Below, in pieces: positions 50,507 to 58,883 of a DNA stretch of 64,000 nt. Under the pieces are notes generated by a model. It was given only the letters and a program-made list of their open reading frames with translations, was not told the DNA's origin and made no database searches. Each line of letters opens with the position of its first letter. The first letter of the stretch is position 1. Source of the DNA: Kaistia defluvii (lineage in GTDB: Bacteria; Pseudomonadota; Alphaproteobacteria; Rhizobiales; Kaistiaceae); the NCBI RefSeq assembly GCF_026343955.1, contig NZ_JAPKNI010000001.1, forward strand, positions 62,001 through 126,000. Reading direction: 5' to 3'. The position numbers were made by a program, and so were the translations under genes.

Positions 50507-52714
50507 ATGCTCAAGCCGATCCTGCGCAGCGCGCTCGCAGCCAGCCTCCTGGCGGGCACCGCCCTCGCCTCCCATGCCGCGGAAAACTTCAACCGCATCG
50601 CGACCTTCCATGTCGTCGACAACCTGCCTGCCGATGCCGACGCGAAGAAGAAGACGGTCGCCGAGATCATCACCGCGACCGCCGACGGCAAGACGCTGGT
50701 CTATACCGACAGCCCCGGCGAGCGCATCGGCTTGATCGACATCACCGATCCGAAGGCCCCCAAGCCGGCCGGCACCGTCGCGCTCGGCGGCGAGCCGACC
50801 TCGACCGTCGTCGCCAATGGCTACGCCCTGGTCGGCGTCGTCACCTCCCAGTCGAAGAGCGAGCCCTCGGGCCATCTCGCCATCGTCGATCTCGCCACAA
50901 AGACGGTGAAGGCGACCTGCGATCTCGCCGGCCAGCCGGATTCGCTCGCCAGGAGCCCGGACGGCAAATTCCTCGCCGTCGCGATCGAGAACGAGCGCGA
51001 CGAGGACATCAACGAAGGCGCCATCCCGCAGCTGCCGGGCGGCAACCTCACGAGCTTCGCGATTCAGCCCGATGGTTCCGTCGATTGCGCCAGCAAGACG
51101 GTCATCGACGTCACAGGCCTTGCCGAGATCGCGCCAACCGATCCGGAGCCGGAATTCGTCGACATCAACGAAAACAACCAGGTCGTCCTCACCCTGCAGG
51201 AGAACAACCACATCGTCATCGCCGACCTCGCCACCGGCAAGATCGTGAAGCATTTTTCGGCCGGCACCGTCGATCTCGACGGCATCGACGTGAAGAAGGA
51301 CGGCGTGATCGACCTTTCCGGCAAGATGGAGAAGGTCGCCCGCGAGCCGGACGGCGTGCAGTGGATCGACAAGGAGCGGTTCTTCACCGCCAATGAGGGC
51401 GACTGGAAGGGCGGCTCGCGCGGCTTCTCGATCTTCAACATCGACGGCACGCTCGAATATGACTCGGGCACCGCGCTCGAATACGAGACCGTCCGCCTCG
51501 GCCACTACCCCGAAAAGCGCAACAAGAAGGGCAACGAGCCGGAAGGCGCCGAAGTCGCGACGTTCGGCACGGACAAGCTGATCTTCGTCGGCTCCGAGCG
51601 CGCTTCGCTGGTCGGCGTCTACAAGGACGAGGGCGCCGGTAAGGCCCCGACCTTCCTGCAGGCACTGCCGGGCGGCATCGGCCCGGAAGGCCTGCTCGCC
51701 ATCCCCTCGCGCAACCTGTTCGTGACGGCCGCCGAAAACGATCTGCGCGAGGACGGCCTGATCGGCTCCGTCGTGACGATCTATGAGCGCAGCGACGCGC
51801 CGGCCGCCTACCCGACCCTCGTCTCCGCCGACAAGAACGGCAAGCCGATCGGCTGGGCCGCCCTCTCGGGCACGGTCGCCGACGCCAAGGGGGCCGGCAA
51901 GCTCTACGCCGTCATCGACAGCGCGCAGAAGATCGGCCGCATCCTGACCATCGACGCCACCAGGACCCCGGCCGTCATCACCGATGAGATGACGGTGACC
52001 AGGGATGGCAAGCCGGTCGAGAACCTCGACCTGGAAGGCATCGCGCTTGCAAGCGATGGCGGCTTCTGGCTCGCCTCGGAGGGCAATCCCGAGCGCGAGA
52101 AGAACAAGACGCAGTCCTCCCTCGTCCGCGTCGACGCCAGGGGCGTCGTGCAGGAAGAGATCGCCCTGCCGGAGGCGCTGGCCGCCAACGCCACCCGCTT
52201 CGGCTTCGAGGGCGTCACGGTGGTCGGCACCGGCGTGGACGAGACGGTCTGGGTGGCCGTGCAGCGCGAATGGAAGGACGATCCCAAGGGCTTCACCAAG
52301 CTGCTCGCCTACAAGCCTGCCTCGAAGGAATGGGCCGCCGTGCTCTACCCGCTCGACAAGGCGGAAAAGGGCTGGGTTGGCCTGTCCGAGCTGACGGCGG
52401 TCCCCGGCGGCCTCGTCGCCATCGAGCGCGACAACCAGATCGGCCGCGACGCGAAGATCAAGAAGCTGACCTTCGTCTCGCTGGACGGCGTCAAGCCGGC
52501 CCCGCTCGGCGGCGAACTGCCCAAGGTCGCCAAGGAAGACCTCTACGACCTGCTGCCGGCCCTGCAGGCGACGAATGGCTACGTGCTCGACAAGATCGAG
52601 AGCTTCGCCATCGACGCCGCCGGCAATGGCTATGCGATCACCGACAATGACGGCGTCGACGACCATTCCGGCGAGACGCAGTTCCTGCGCCTGGATCTTT
52701 CCCTGCCGAAATAA
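50507..52714 (+). CDS. Exported phytase-esterase-like beta-propeller protein
   Basis: The 735-residue protein has a clear signal peptide (MLKPILRSALAASLLAGTALASHAAE). The mature part consists of propeller-like blades; the C-terminal half fits the esterase-like phytase domain family (LEGIALASDGGFWLASEGN, GFEGVTVVG, WVGLSELTAVPGGLVAIERDNQIG). Acidic loops (DNDGVDDHSGET) could bind calcium. Members are periplasmic and poorly characterised; phosphate-ester or ester hydrolysis is only suggested by family name. gaggaa precedes ATG 50507. A strong terminator follows. Confidence 0.8.
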   Translation: MLKPILRSALAASLLAGTALASHAAENFNRIATFHVVDNLPADADAKKKTVAEIITATADGKTLVYTDSPGERIGLIDITDPKAPKPAGTVALGGEPTSTVVANGYALVGVVTSQSKSEPSGHLAIVDLATKTVKATCDLAGQPDSLARSPDGKFLAVAIENERDEDINEGAIPQLPGGNLTSFAIQPDGSVDCASKTVIDVTGLAEIAPTDPEPEFVDINENNQVVLTLQENNHIVIADLATGKIVKHFSAGTVDLDGIDVKKDGVIDLSGKMEKVAREPDGVQWIDKERFFTANEGDWKGGSRGFSIFNIDGTLEYDSGTALEYETVRLGHYPEKRNKKGNEPEGAEVATFGTDKLIFVGSERASLVGVYKDEGAGKAPTFLQALPGGIGPEGLLAIPSRNLFVTAAENDLREDGLIGSVVTIYERSDAPAAYPTLVSADKNGKPIGWAALSGTVADAKGAGKLYAVIDSAQKIGRILTIDATRTPAVITDEMTVTRDGKPVENLDLEGIALASDGGFWLASEGNPEREKNKTQSSLVRVDARGVVQEEIALPEALAANATRFGFEGVTVVGTGVDETVWVAVQREWKDDPKGFTKLLAYKPASKEWAAVLYPLDKAEKGWVGLSELTAVPGGLVAIERDNQIGRDAKIKKLTFVSLDGVKPAPLGGELPKVAKEDLYDLLPALQATNGYVLDKIESFAIDAAGNGYAITDNDGVDDHSGETQFLRLDLSLPK

Positions 52715-52732
52715 GACGGTCTTCGAATGGAC

Positions 52733-52775
52733 GAGAAACGGCGTCCTGCGCAAGCAGGGCGCCGTTTCTCTTTTT
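52733..52775 (+). terminator. Terminator of the phytase-esterase-like gene
   Basis: gagaaacggcg (52733-52743) pairs with cgccgtttctc (52760-52770). The inner stem cctgc/gcagg closes a GCAA loop, and five T residues follow. Confidence 0.88.
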
Positions 52776-52815
52776 GGGACGCTGTTTCGCTCAGCGAGGG
52801 CCGATTCCACGGCTG

Positions 52816-52905
52816 CCCAAGGCTCAACCATCACCTGAGGTGACGGGCGAGGCCTGGCCTCGAAGGAGGGTCCAGCAAGCCTGGGGGAGATTTCTGGGGC
52901 TCGAC
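52816..52905. repeat. Dispersed repeat related to the cctcaggatg-type element
   Basis: The stretch caccTGAGGTGacgggcgaggcctggcctcgaaggagggtccag (shown only by its landmarks TGAGGTG, gaggcc-tggcctc and gggtccag) resembles parts of the element at 56641-56775. It lies between two convergent genes. Confidence 0.5.
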
Positions 52906-52947
52906 GATGGACCGGCGTCTCGCGGCCCGAGCGCGCGTTACGATCAT

Positions 52948-53307
52948 CTAGCGCCCAGCAAGAGGCGTCTTCGTCCAATCGACGGCGAAGCAACGCTGCT
53001 GCTCCATAGTCATGGCCTCAGTAGTTTCGAGGCCAAGGTCCTTGTAAAGCCGTGCATCTGGCGACGGCATACCGGTCTGCTTCGAAACGACCAACACCGA
53101 CAGCACTGGCCAACCAGCCTTGTGGCACCTGAGGGCGATGCCGCCCAGCGTGTCGCCCCACCCTCTGTCCGTACCTCCGAACTCGCGTGTCAAATCTCCG
53201 TAGGTGACAGTCTCCCTTCGCGCAGCCGCAGCCGCTATGTGTTGCGCCACATCAAACCGAAACGCCTTCTCCATCTTGCGCCGATGGGCTTCGGATATTT
53301 CCGGCAT
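52948..53307 (-). CDS. Hypothetical protein with a TYGDL...LGGI...C...VV pattern
   Basis: I do not recognise this 119-residue protein. After a short N-terminal helix it shows TVTYGDLTREFGG, DTLGGIALRCHKAGWPVLSVLVVSKQTGMPS. This sequence order recalls the winged-helix part of alkyltransferase-like proteins (V-T-Y-G-x-L) but has no P-C-H-R active site. ATG 53307 is chosen because ggggagagg lies six bases before it; the frame extends to 53331. Base use is somewhat less GC-rich than its neighbours. No partner gene is evident. Confidence 0.6.
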   Translation of the reverse strand: MPEISEAHRRKMEKAFRFDVAQHIAAAAARRETVTYGDLTREFGGTDRGWGDTLGGIALRCHKAGWPVLSVLVVSKQTGMPSPDARLYKDLGLETTEAMTMEQQRCFAVDWTKTPLAGR

Positions 53308-53413
53308 ACGCCTCTCCCCGTCCTGAGCCAACTTGTAGTCGACATCATTTTAACGGGTTCCACCAACGCTCTCGCTTATCAACAACGAACCCACGGGCGG
53401 TCGCCCAAACGAA

Positions 53414-53440
53414 AACGGCCGCGTCATCGACGCGGCCGTT
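53414..53440 (-). terminator. Terminator of leuA
   Basis: aacggccgcg (53414-53423) pairs with cgcggccgtt (53431-53440); on the minus strand the stem is followed by TTTTCGTTT. It lies just past the leuA stop codon. Confidence 0.85.
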
Positions 53441-53464
53441 TCTCATTTCAAGCAGGCTAGAAGA

Positions 53465-55033
53465 TCAGGCGTTGACGGCTTGGGCGTGCTGGCGCTGGCG
53501 CTTCACCATCAGCTTGTTCAGGCTGGAGAGATACGCCTTGGCCGAGGCGACCATCGTATCCGGATCGGCGCCCTTGCCGGTGACCGACTTGCCGTCCTCC
53601 TCGAGGCGGACCGAAACCTCGGCCTGCGCGTCGGTGCCCTCGGTAACCGCGTGCACCTGATAGAGCGACAAGGTCGCCTCATGCGGCACGATCGCCTTGA
53701 TCGCGTTGAAGATGGCGTCGACGGGGCCGTTGCCGGAGACTTCCTTGGTGACATGCGAGCCTTCGACGTCGAGGCTGATGATCGCCTTGGCGGCGCCGCC
53801 GGTGCCGGCGATGACGGTCAGCGACAACAGGCGGATCGACTCGGCGGCGGTCGCGACCTCGTCGCCGATCAGCGCCTCGATGTCCTCGTCATAGACATGC
53901 TTCTTGCGGTCGGCCAAGTCCTTGAAGCGCTTGAAAGCGTCTTCCAGGGCGTTGTCGCCGACCTCGTAGCCCAATTCCTTCAGCTTCTCGCGGAAGGCAT
54001 GGCGGCCCGAATGCTTGCCCATCACCAGCGAGGTCGCCTTCACGCCGACGCTCTCCGGCGTCATGATCTCGTAGGTTTCGGCGTTCTTCAGCATGCCGTC
54101 CTGGTGGATGCCGCTTTCATGCGCGAAGGCATTCCGCCCGACGATCGCCTTGTTGTACTGGACCGGGAAGGCCGAGACGTTGGAGACAAGCTTCGAGGCG
54201 CGGGTCAGCATGGTCGCGTCGATATTGCTGTCATAGGGCATGACATCGCGGCGGGTGCGGATCGCCATGACGATCTCCTCCAGCGCCGCGTTGCCTGCGC
54301 GCTCGCCGAGGCCATTGATCGTGCATTCGATCTGGCGCGCGCCACCGGCGACGCCGGCCAGCGAATTCGCGACGGCCAGGCCCAGATCGTTGTGGCAATG
54401 GGTCGAGAAGATCGCCTTGTCCGAATTCGGCACGCGCTCGATTACCTCGCGGAACATCGCCGCATATTCTTCCGGCACGGCATAACCGACCGTATCGGGC
54501 AGGTTGATCGTGGTGGCGCCGGCCTTGATCGCGGCATCGACGCAGCGGACCAGATATTCGATCGGCGTGCGGGTAGCGTCCATCGCCGACCACTCGACGT
54601 CCTCGACCAGGTTGCGCGCCTGCGCCACCGTGGCGGCGATGATGTCGAGCACCTGCTCCTCGGTCTTGCGCATCTGGTGCGCCAGATGGATCGGCGAGGT
54701 CGAGACGAAGGTGTGGATGCGCGAACGCTTGGCGATGCGTACCGCCTCGCCGGCCCGGATGATGTCGCCGGAGATGGCGCGGGCGAGGCCGGCGATGGTG
54801 ACGGTGTCGCCGGCGCGCTTGGCAATCTCGTGCACGGCCTCGAAATCGCCCTGGCTGGCGATCGGGAACCCGGCTTCGATCACGTCGACGCCCATGTCTT
54901 CGAGCAGTTCGGCGACTTCGATCTTTTCTTCGAACGTCATCGAGGCGCCGGGGCACTGCTCGCCGTCGCGCAGGGTCGTGTCGAAGATGACGATCCGGTC
55001 CTTGGACGAGGACGAGTTGGCATTCGCGGTCAT
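53465..55033 (-). CDS. leuA: 2-isopropylmalate synthase
   Basis: The first committed enzyme of leucine synthesis condenses acetyl-CoA with 2-oxoisovalerate. The 522-residue protein has DTTLRDGEQCPGASM at the catalytic barrel start (about residues 18-32) and the metal-binding H-x-H in STHCHNDLGLAVANSLAG (about 205). HESGIHQDGMLKN follows, and the C-terminal LeuA_C regulatory domain (from about 390) is where leucine feedback usually acts. The length fits the long, leucine-sensitive class. aaggaagacc upstream of 55033 is the ribosome site. Confidence 0.96.
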   Translation of the reverse strand: MTANANSSSSKDRIVIFDTTLRDGEQCPGASMTFEEKIEVAELLEDMGVDVIEAGFPIASQGDFEAVHEIAKRAGDTVTIAGLARAISGDIIRAGEAVRIAKRSRIHTFVSTSPIHLAHQMRKTEEQVLDIIAATVAQARNLVEDVEWSAMDATRTPIEYLVRCVDAAIKAGATTINLPDTVGYAVPEEYAAMFREVIERVPNSDKAIFSTHCHNDLGLAVANSLAGVAGGARQIECTINGLGERAGNAALEEIVMAIRTRRDVMPYDSNIDATMLTRASKLVSNVSAFPVQYNKAIVGRNAFAHESGIHQDGMLKNAETYEIMTPESVGVKATSLVMGKHSGRHAFREKLKELGYEVGDNALEDAFKRFKDLADRKKHVYDEDIEALIGDEVATAAESIRLLSLTVIAGTGGAAKAIISLDVEGSHVTKEVSGNGPVDAIFNAIKAIVPHEATLSLYQVHAVTEGTDAQAEVSVRLEEDGKSVTGKGADPDTMVASAKAYLSSLNKLMVKRQRQHAQAVNA

Positions 55034-55044
55034 TCTGGTCTTCC

Positions 55045-55151
55045 TTATCGGGTGCCCGACGCGCGCATGGCGATCAGGGCATGAATGGCGGAGGTCTTCG
55101 CTTTCATTCCCCTGAGTGCCCGCCCGTCATGGGGCAGCCGACGCTCAGGGG
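55045..55151 (-). promoter_or_regulatory. leuA leader: hairpin and overlapping small upstream ORF
   Basis: Upstream of leuA on the minus strand, CCCCTGAG (55151-55144) and CTCAGGGG (55116-55109) can pair into a hairpin. Directly after it a 20-codon frame (55107-55045, MKAKTSAIHALIAMRASGTR) ends with TAA overlapping the leuA ribosome site. It has one Leu and three Ile/Met-type codons, so it is not a classical leucine-rich attenuator peptide. Translation of it could couple to leuA. The rest of the gap to 55429 shows no gene. Confidence 0.45.
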
Positions 55152-55429
55152 CGTCTAAGGAGAAGCAGACCACGAAGAGCGGACATGGCACGGCCGGTCG
55201 CGTCGGACGCAACCTGGAACCCGGAACCATGAATCGTGAAGAGCTGCACGCTCTCGCCCTCGTTTGCATTCCGCCGGACCGCGCGGCGTCGCGCCGGGAT
55301 CAGACTGCAAGACCCATAGCAAAGGACACCCACCAGAAGCAAGGCGACAATCGGGCCTTCGCCGTTTCTGTTGCATGGGGATTTGGCGGGTTGCTATAGA
55401 CCACGCGAAGCAGAGGACCGGGCCCCACC

Positions 55430-56518
55430 ATGACCGTCGACGAAGCCAGGACGCGTGGCGGCCGCCCGTTGCGCATTCTCGATATCAACACGCGCCTGTT
55501 CCATCATGCCGCCCCCGACCAGACGGACTTCTTCTGGTCCGGCCGCAAGCCCGGCGGCGCGAACGCGCCCCTGCTCGGCCCCGGCGCGTTCTTCCGCACG
55601 ATGCGAATGCTGCGCGACGGCGACTATGATCTCGTCGTCGTCGACGGGCCGACGCTTCCCGCCTGGCATCCGCGCACCTGGCTGACGGCGCTGCGCGATT
55701 ATCACGTTCGCGCGCCCAAGGCGCTGTTCGCGATAGCCGCCACCCGGCTGATGCACCGCTTCCACGACGTGCCCGTGGCGGTGATCGACATCAATGATTC
55801 ATTCGGCGTGGGTAAGCACAATTTCCGGCTGATCGACCGCTGCCACAGCTATTTCAAGCGCGAGCTGACCGCCGACAAATGGCAGGTGTTCTTCAAGTCG
55901 AGCCATTGGGACCTGCCGGGTCGGCGCTGGCGGCTGAAGAAGAGCTCGCAACGCCGGATCCACAAGCTGAAGCCGATCCATCTCGGCTATCCCGGCAGGC
56001 TCGCCAGCCAGCCGACGACGGTGAAGACGTCGGACGTGTTCTTCGCCGGCGACACGCACCCGAACAGCAGCGTGCGCAGCGAAGGCATCGAGGAATTGCT
56101 GGCGTTGCGCAACGAGGGCTACATCATCGACGTCCCGGATGGCCCGCTCGATCGGGCCACCTTCCACCATCGCCTCGCCTCGGCCCGGCTCGCCTGGTCG
56201 CCGATGGGCTATGGCTGGGATTGCTATCGCCACTACGAGTCGAGCGAACTCGGCACCGTGCCGGTGATGAACTATCCGACCATCTGCCAGCACAGGCCGT
56301 TCCGCAACGGCGAGCATTGCTTCTACTATTCGCCGGAACCTGGCGGCCTCTCGCGCGCCGTTCGCGGCGCCCTGCAGGACCCCGACCGCCTCGCCGGCAT
56401 GGCCGTCGCGGCGCGGGCCTTCACGCTGGAAAACCACACGATCCGCGCCCGGGCGGAATATGTCGCCACGACGGTGCTGGGACGCGGGCTGGACGGAGAA
56501 CCGGCGGCGGTGGCGTGA
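55430..56518 (+). CDS. Glycosyltransferase-like protein
   Basis: The 362-residue cytoplasmic protein starts with RPLRILDINTRLF. The middle carries DVFFAGDTHPNSSVRSEGIEELLAL. The C-terminal part has WSPMGYGWDCYRHYESSELGTVPVMNYPT, where GWDCYRHYES and GTVPVM fit the donor-binding end of GT-B enzymes (E at the E-x7-E-type position). It likely transfers a sugar in surface glycan synthesis. The acceptor is unknown, and no polysaccharide cluster surrounds it. Confidence 0.6.
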   Translation: MTVDEARTRGGRPLRILDINTRLFHHAAPDQTDFFWSGRKPGGANAPLLGPGAFFRTMRMLRDGDYDLVVVDGPTLPAWHPRTWLTALRDYHVRAPKALFAIAATRLMHRFHDVPVAVIDINDSFGVGKHNFRLIDRCHSYFKRELTADKWQVFFKSSHWDLPGRRWRLKKSSQRRIHKLKPIHLGYPGRLASQPTTVKTSDVFFAGDTHPNSSVRSEGIEELLALRNEGYIIDVPDGPLDRATFHHRLASARLAWSPMGYGWDCYRHYESSELGTVPVMNYPTICQHRPFRNGEHCFYYSPEPGGLSRAVRGALQDPDRLAGMAVAARAFTLENHTIRARAEYVATTVLGRGLDGEPAAVA

Positions 56519-56594
56519 GAGAGCCCTACGTTGACATCGTAGGGGGCAGAAGGTCAGATCAGGCTCCGTTTCGACAGGGCTGGACAACTTCCCT

Positions 56595-56617
56595 CACCTC
56601 TCCCTGAGGGAGAGGTG
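56595..56617. repeat. Perfect palindrome cacctctccct-g-agggagaggtg
   Basis: Eleven-base arms (56595-56605 and 56607-56617) surround a single central base. It is a cleaner copy of the unit at 22861-22883, in the gap between two convergent genes. Confidence 0.7.
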
Positions 56618-56640
56618 AAGAAAGCCTCTAACCGCACCGC

Positions 56641-56775
56641 CATCATCCTGAGGTGCTTCGCGCCAGCGAAGCCTCGAAGAAGGGTCCAGCGGCGCACGCC
56701 AAGTTTTGCGGGTCTGACTTATCATTCCCTGCCTCTCCTTCGAGGCCCGGCTTCGCCGGGCACCTCAGGATGATG
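56641..56775. repeat. 135-bp element with 16-bp inverted ends (catcatcctgaggtgc)
   Basis: The ends at 56641-56656 and 56760-56775 are perfect inverted copies. Each end is next to its own small hairpin (gcttcgcgccagcgaagc and gcccggcttcgccgggc) and a gaggcttcga-like block. Such elements are abundant between convergent genes of Rhizobiales. No open frame exists inside it. Confidence 0.8.
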
Positions 56776-56816
56776 GCTGCGGGTGAAGCACGGAGCAGCA
56801 GGAAAAAAGCAAGCCC

Positions 56817-56932
56817 TTGCCCAACCTCTCCCGCAGCCAAGCGAGCGCTTTAGGGGCGCGCGTGACCGAGACGGCGGAGCTCAATTTGCCACCTCTCCCG
56901 CGCGGGAGAGGGCTGGGGTGGGGGTCTTCTGG
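56817..56932. repeat. Composite palindromic repeat (ccctctcccg family)
   Basis: The left unit is aacctctcccgc at 56823, and the right unit is cctctcccg-cgcgggagaggg near 56892-56912 followed by ctggggtgggggtcttctggcg. It matches the layout at 49436-49570. Confidence 0.7.
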
Positions 56933-56954
56933 CGCAAGCCGACGCTTGCCGCCC

Positions 56955-57902
56955 CTAGATATCGAGCGTCCCGCGCCCGATCACCACGGCGTCGCCACCG
57001 ATCCGGCTGGCGTCGAGGCCATGGTTCTCGATGTCGACCTCGAGCGAGATCAGGCTCGGGCGGTCGATCTCAAAACCCTGCTCGATGACGAAGCGATGCG
57101 TGCCCGAGGGCAACTGGTCAAAGGCAGCGACCGCGCCGGCGAAGGCGGCGGCGGCGGAGCCGGTCGCCGGGTCCTCGATGATGCCCTCGCCCAGCCAGAA
57201 CATGCGCGCGTGGAACTGGTGCCCGTTGGTCGTGGTCTCGCGCGTGTAGAGATAGACGCTGCCGACGCCCTCCGGCAGCACGCTCTTCCAGTTCTGGATC
57301 ACCGGCCGGGCGCGGGCGATGGCCGCGAGATCGCGAACCGGCGCCAGCAGATAGGGCACACCGGCCGAATAGACGGAGGGGCGATGGTTCTCGCAACCCA
57401 GTTGCGACGGCTCCAGCCCCAGCATCGCCGCCAGGGCGGCCTCGTCGATCTCGGCCTCGATCCTTTCCGCCTGGCGCGGCACGTCGAAGATGGCGTGGCC
57501 CGCCTTGCCGGAATGCAGCGCGACGGCGCAGCGTATGTCGCCGACCTTTTCCTCAACGACGAAGACGGCATCCTGCCCGGCTGCATCCGGGCCGAAGGTC
57601 TCCAGCGCCAGCAGCACCGCCGTGCCGACGGTCGGGTGGCCCGCGAAGGGCATCTCATAGGCCGGGCAGAAGATGCGCAGATGCGCGCGATGACCGGGCC
57701 GTTCCGGCGGCAGGACGAACACCGTCTCGGCCAGGTTGAACTCGCGCGTGATCGCCTGCATGCGCTCGTCGCTCAGCCCCTCGCTATCGAGGACCACGGC
57801 AAGCTGATTGCCCTGAAGCGGGGCTTTGGCAAAGACGTCGAGAAGGGCAAAACGGCGGGACAAGGCAACCTCATGCGTCGACCGGAACAGATTGCCCGTC
57901 AT
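56955..57902 (-). CDS. PhzF family protein
   Basis: The 315-residue protein matches the PhzF isomerase/epimerase fold, which has two similar alpha/beta halves. It shows FALLDVFAKAPLQGNQLAVV at the start and the catalytic Glu in NLAETVFVLPP (about residue 58). CPAYEMPFAGHPTVGTA and the second-half DPATGSAAAAFAG follow. PhzF itself isomerises a phenazine precursor, but most members, including this one, have no known substrate. No other phenazine genes are near. Confidence 0.88.
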   Translation of the reverse strand: MTGNLFRSTHEVALSRRFALLDVFAKAPLQGNQLAVVLDSEGLSDERMQAITREFNLAETVFVLPPERPGHRAHLRIFCPAYEMPFAGHPTVGTAVLLALETFGPDAAGQDAVFVVEEKVGDIRCAVALHSGKAGHAIFDVPRQAERIEAEIDEAALAAMLGLEPSQLGCENHRPSVYSAGVPYLLAPVRDLAAIARARPVIQNWKSVLPEGVGSVYLYTRETTTNGHQFHARMFWLGEGIIEDPATGSAAAAFAGAVAAFDQLPSGTHRFVIEQGFEIDRPSLISLEVDIENHGLDASRIGGDAVVIGRGTLDI

Positions 57903-58039
57903 AGCACGGCGGCAAGCTGCGCGGCCTGTGTGATGGCATTCATAGCGGCGAAGGGCGCGTTTTGATGTGCTCCCGTCATTCAGCGAGCGTTCAGGTCGCC
58001 CCCTCTAGAACCGCATCCATGCCTACCGGAGATACCAGC

Positions 58040-58405
58040 ATGAAGAAGATCGCAGCCGCCGCTCTTGCTACCCTCATCGGAATCACCGCCGTCGTCGGCA
58101 CGGCGCAGACCGCCTCGGCCGAAAACGGCCGCAATGCCGCCCTCGCGGCCGGCGCGGCCGTGGGCCTCGGTGTCGGCGCCCTGCTCGCCGCGCCCCGTTA
58201 CGACGATGGCTACGAGGTCGCCCCGCCCCGCTACGCCGCCCCGGCCTATGACGATGGCTACCGCGCACCGCCGCGCCGCGTCGTCCGCGCCAATTGGCGT
58301 GCCCACACCGACTGGTGCTACGACAACTATCGCTCCTATGACGAACGCACCGACACCTTCATCGGTCACGACGGCAACGAATATCGCTGCCGCGGTTCCT
58401 ACTAA
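58040..58405 (+). CDS. BA14K family exported protein
   Basis: The 121-residue protein has a signal peptide (MKKIAAAALATLIGITAVVGTAQTASA), a glycine-rich hydrophobic stretch (AAGAAVGLGVGALLA) and a Tyr/Pro/Asp-rich linker. The C-terminal BA14K-type signature is HTDWCYDNYRSYDERTDTFIGHDGNEYRCRG with two cysteines. In Brucella the BA14K antigen binds sugars and affects LPS; a similar envelope role here is inference. A paralogue lies at 60282. Confidence 0.88.
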   Translation: MKKIAAAALATLIGITAVVGTAQTASAENGRNAALAAGAAVGLGVGALLAAPRYDDGYEVAPPRYAAPAYDDGYRAPPRRVVRANWRAHTDWCYDNYRSYDERTDTFIGHDGNEYRCRGSY

Positions 58406-58564
58406 GCGCCCGTTTCAGGACAGGCAGCCGCCTGGACGCGCTGCCTGTCCTGAGCGCCTCCCGGCGCTGTATCCAACCGCTGAGGGACCGCCGAGGTTTA
58501 CCCCCGCTCGCGAATCCGGGATGCTGCAGTCAGTTTTCCTACAATCTGCAGCCTGCCGTTCCCC

Positions 58565-58834
58565 GTGTCGAAGAACCTCAAATATCTCGCCGTCTTCATC
58601 GGCATCGAAATCTTTCTGCTGATCGCGTTCATCTTCCGGGATGCGATCTGGAGCGCCAACCGAATCCCGGCGATCATGTCCCGCAACGAACGCCTGATCC
58701 GGCTGATCGTCGGAGACTGGGCCTTCGAGCGCTATATCGAGCTCTCGATCCTTCTCTCGATGGCGGTCTTCCTCCTGGCCATTGTCGGCACCATCCGGAA
58801 AATTCGCGAAGCGCAGCTTCAGCAGAGCCGCTAG
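58565..58834 (+). CDS. Small two-span membrane protein
   Basis: This 89-residue hypothetical has two predicted spans, YLAVFIGIEIFLLIAFIF near the N-terminus and LSILLSMAVFLLAIVGTI near the C-terminus, and a charged tail (RKIREAQLQQSR). The GTG at 58565 has no evident ribosome site, and the first possible ATG is much later. It is a plausible but unproven gene between a BA14K gene and the convergent dehydrogenase. Confidence 0.5.
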   Translation: MSKNLKYLAVFIGIEIFLLIAFIFRDAIWSANRIPAIMSRNERLIRLIVGDWAFERYIELSILLSMAVFLLAIVGTIRKIREAQLQQSR

Positions 58835-58883
58835 GTGGAAGACCTCGAGAGGTCTCCCACCCTTGCGTGTCGTTGGGGTGGCT

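Noticed and set aside
55155-55400. Short frames between leuA and the glycosyltransferase-like gene
   Set aside because: Overlapping frames on both strands lack ribosome sites and motifs.
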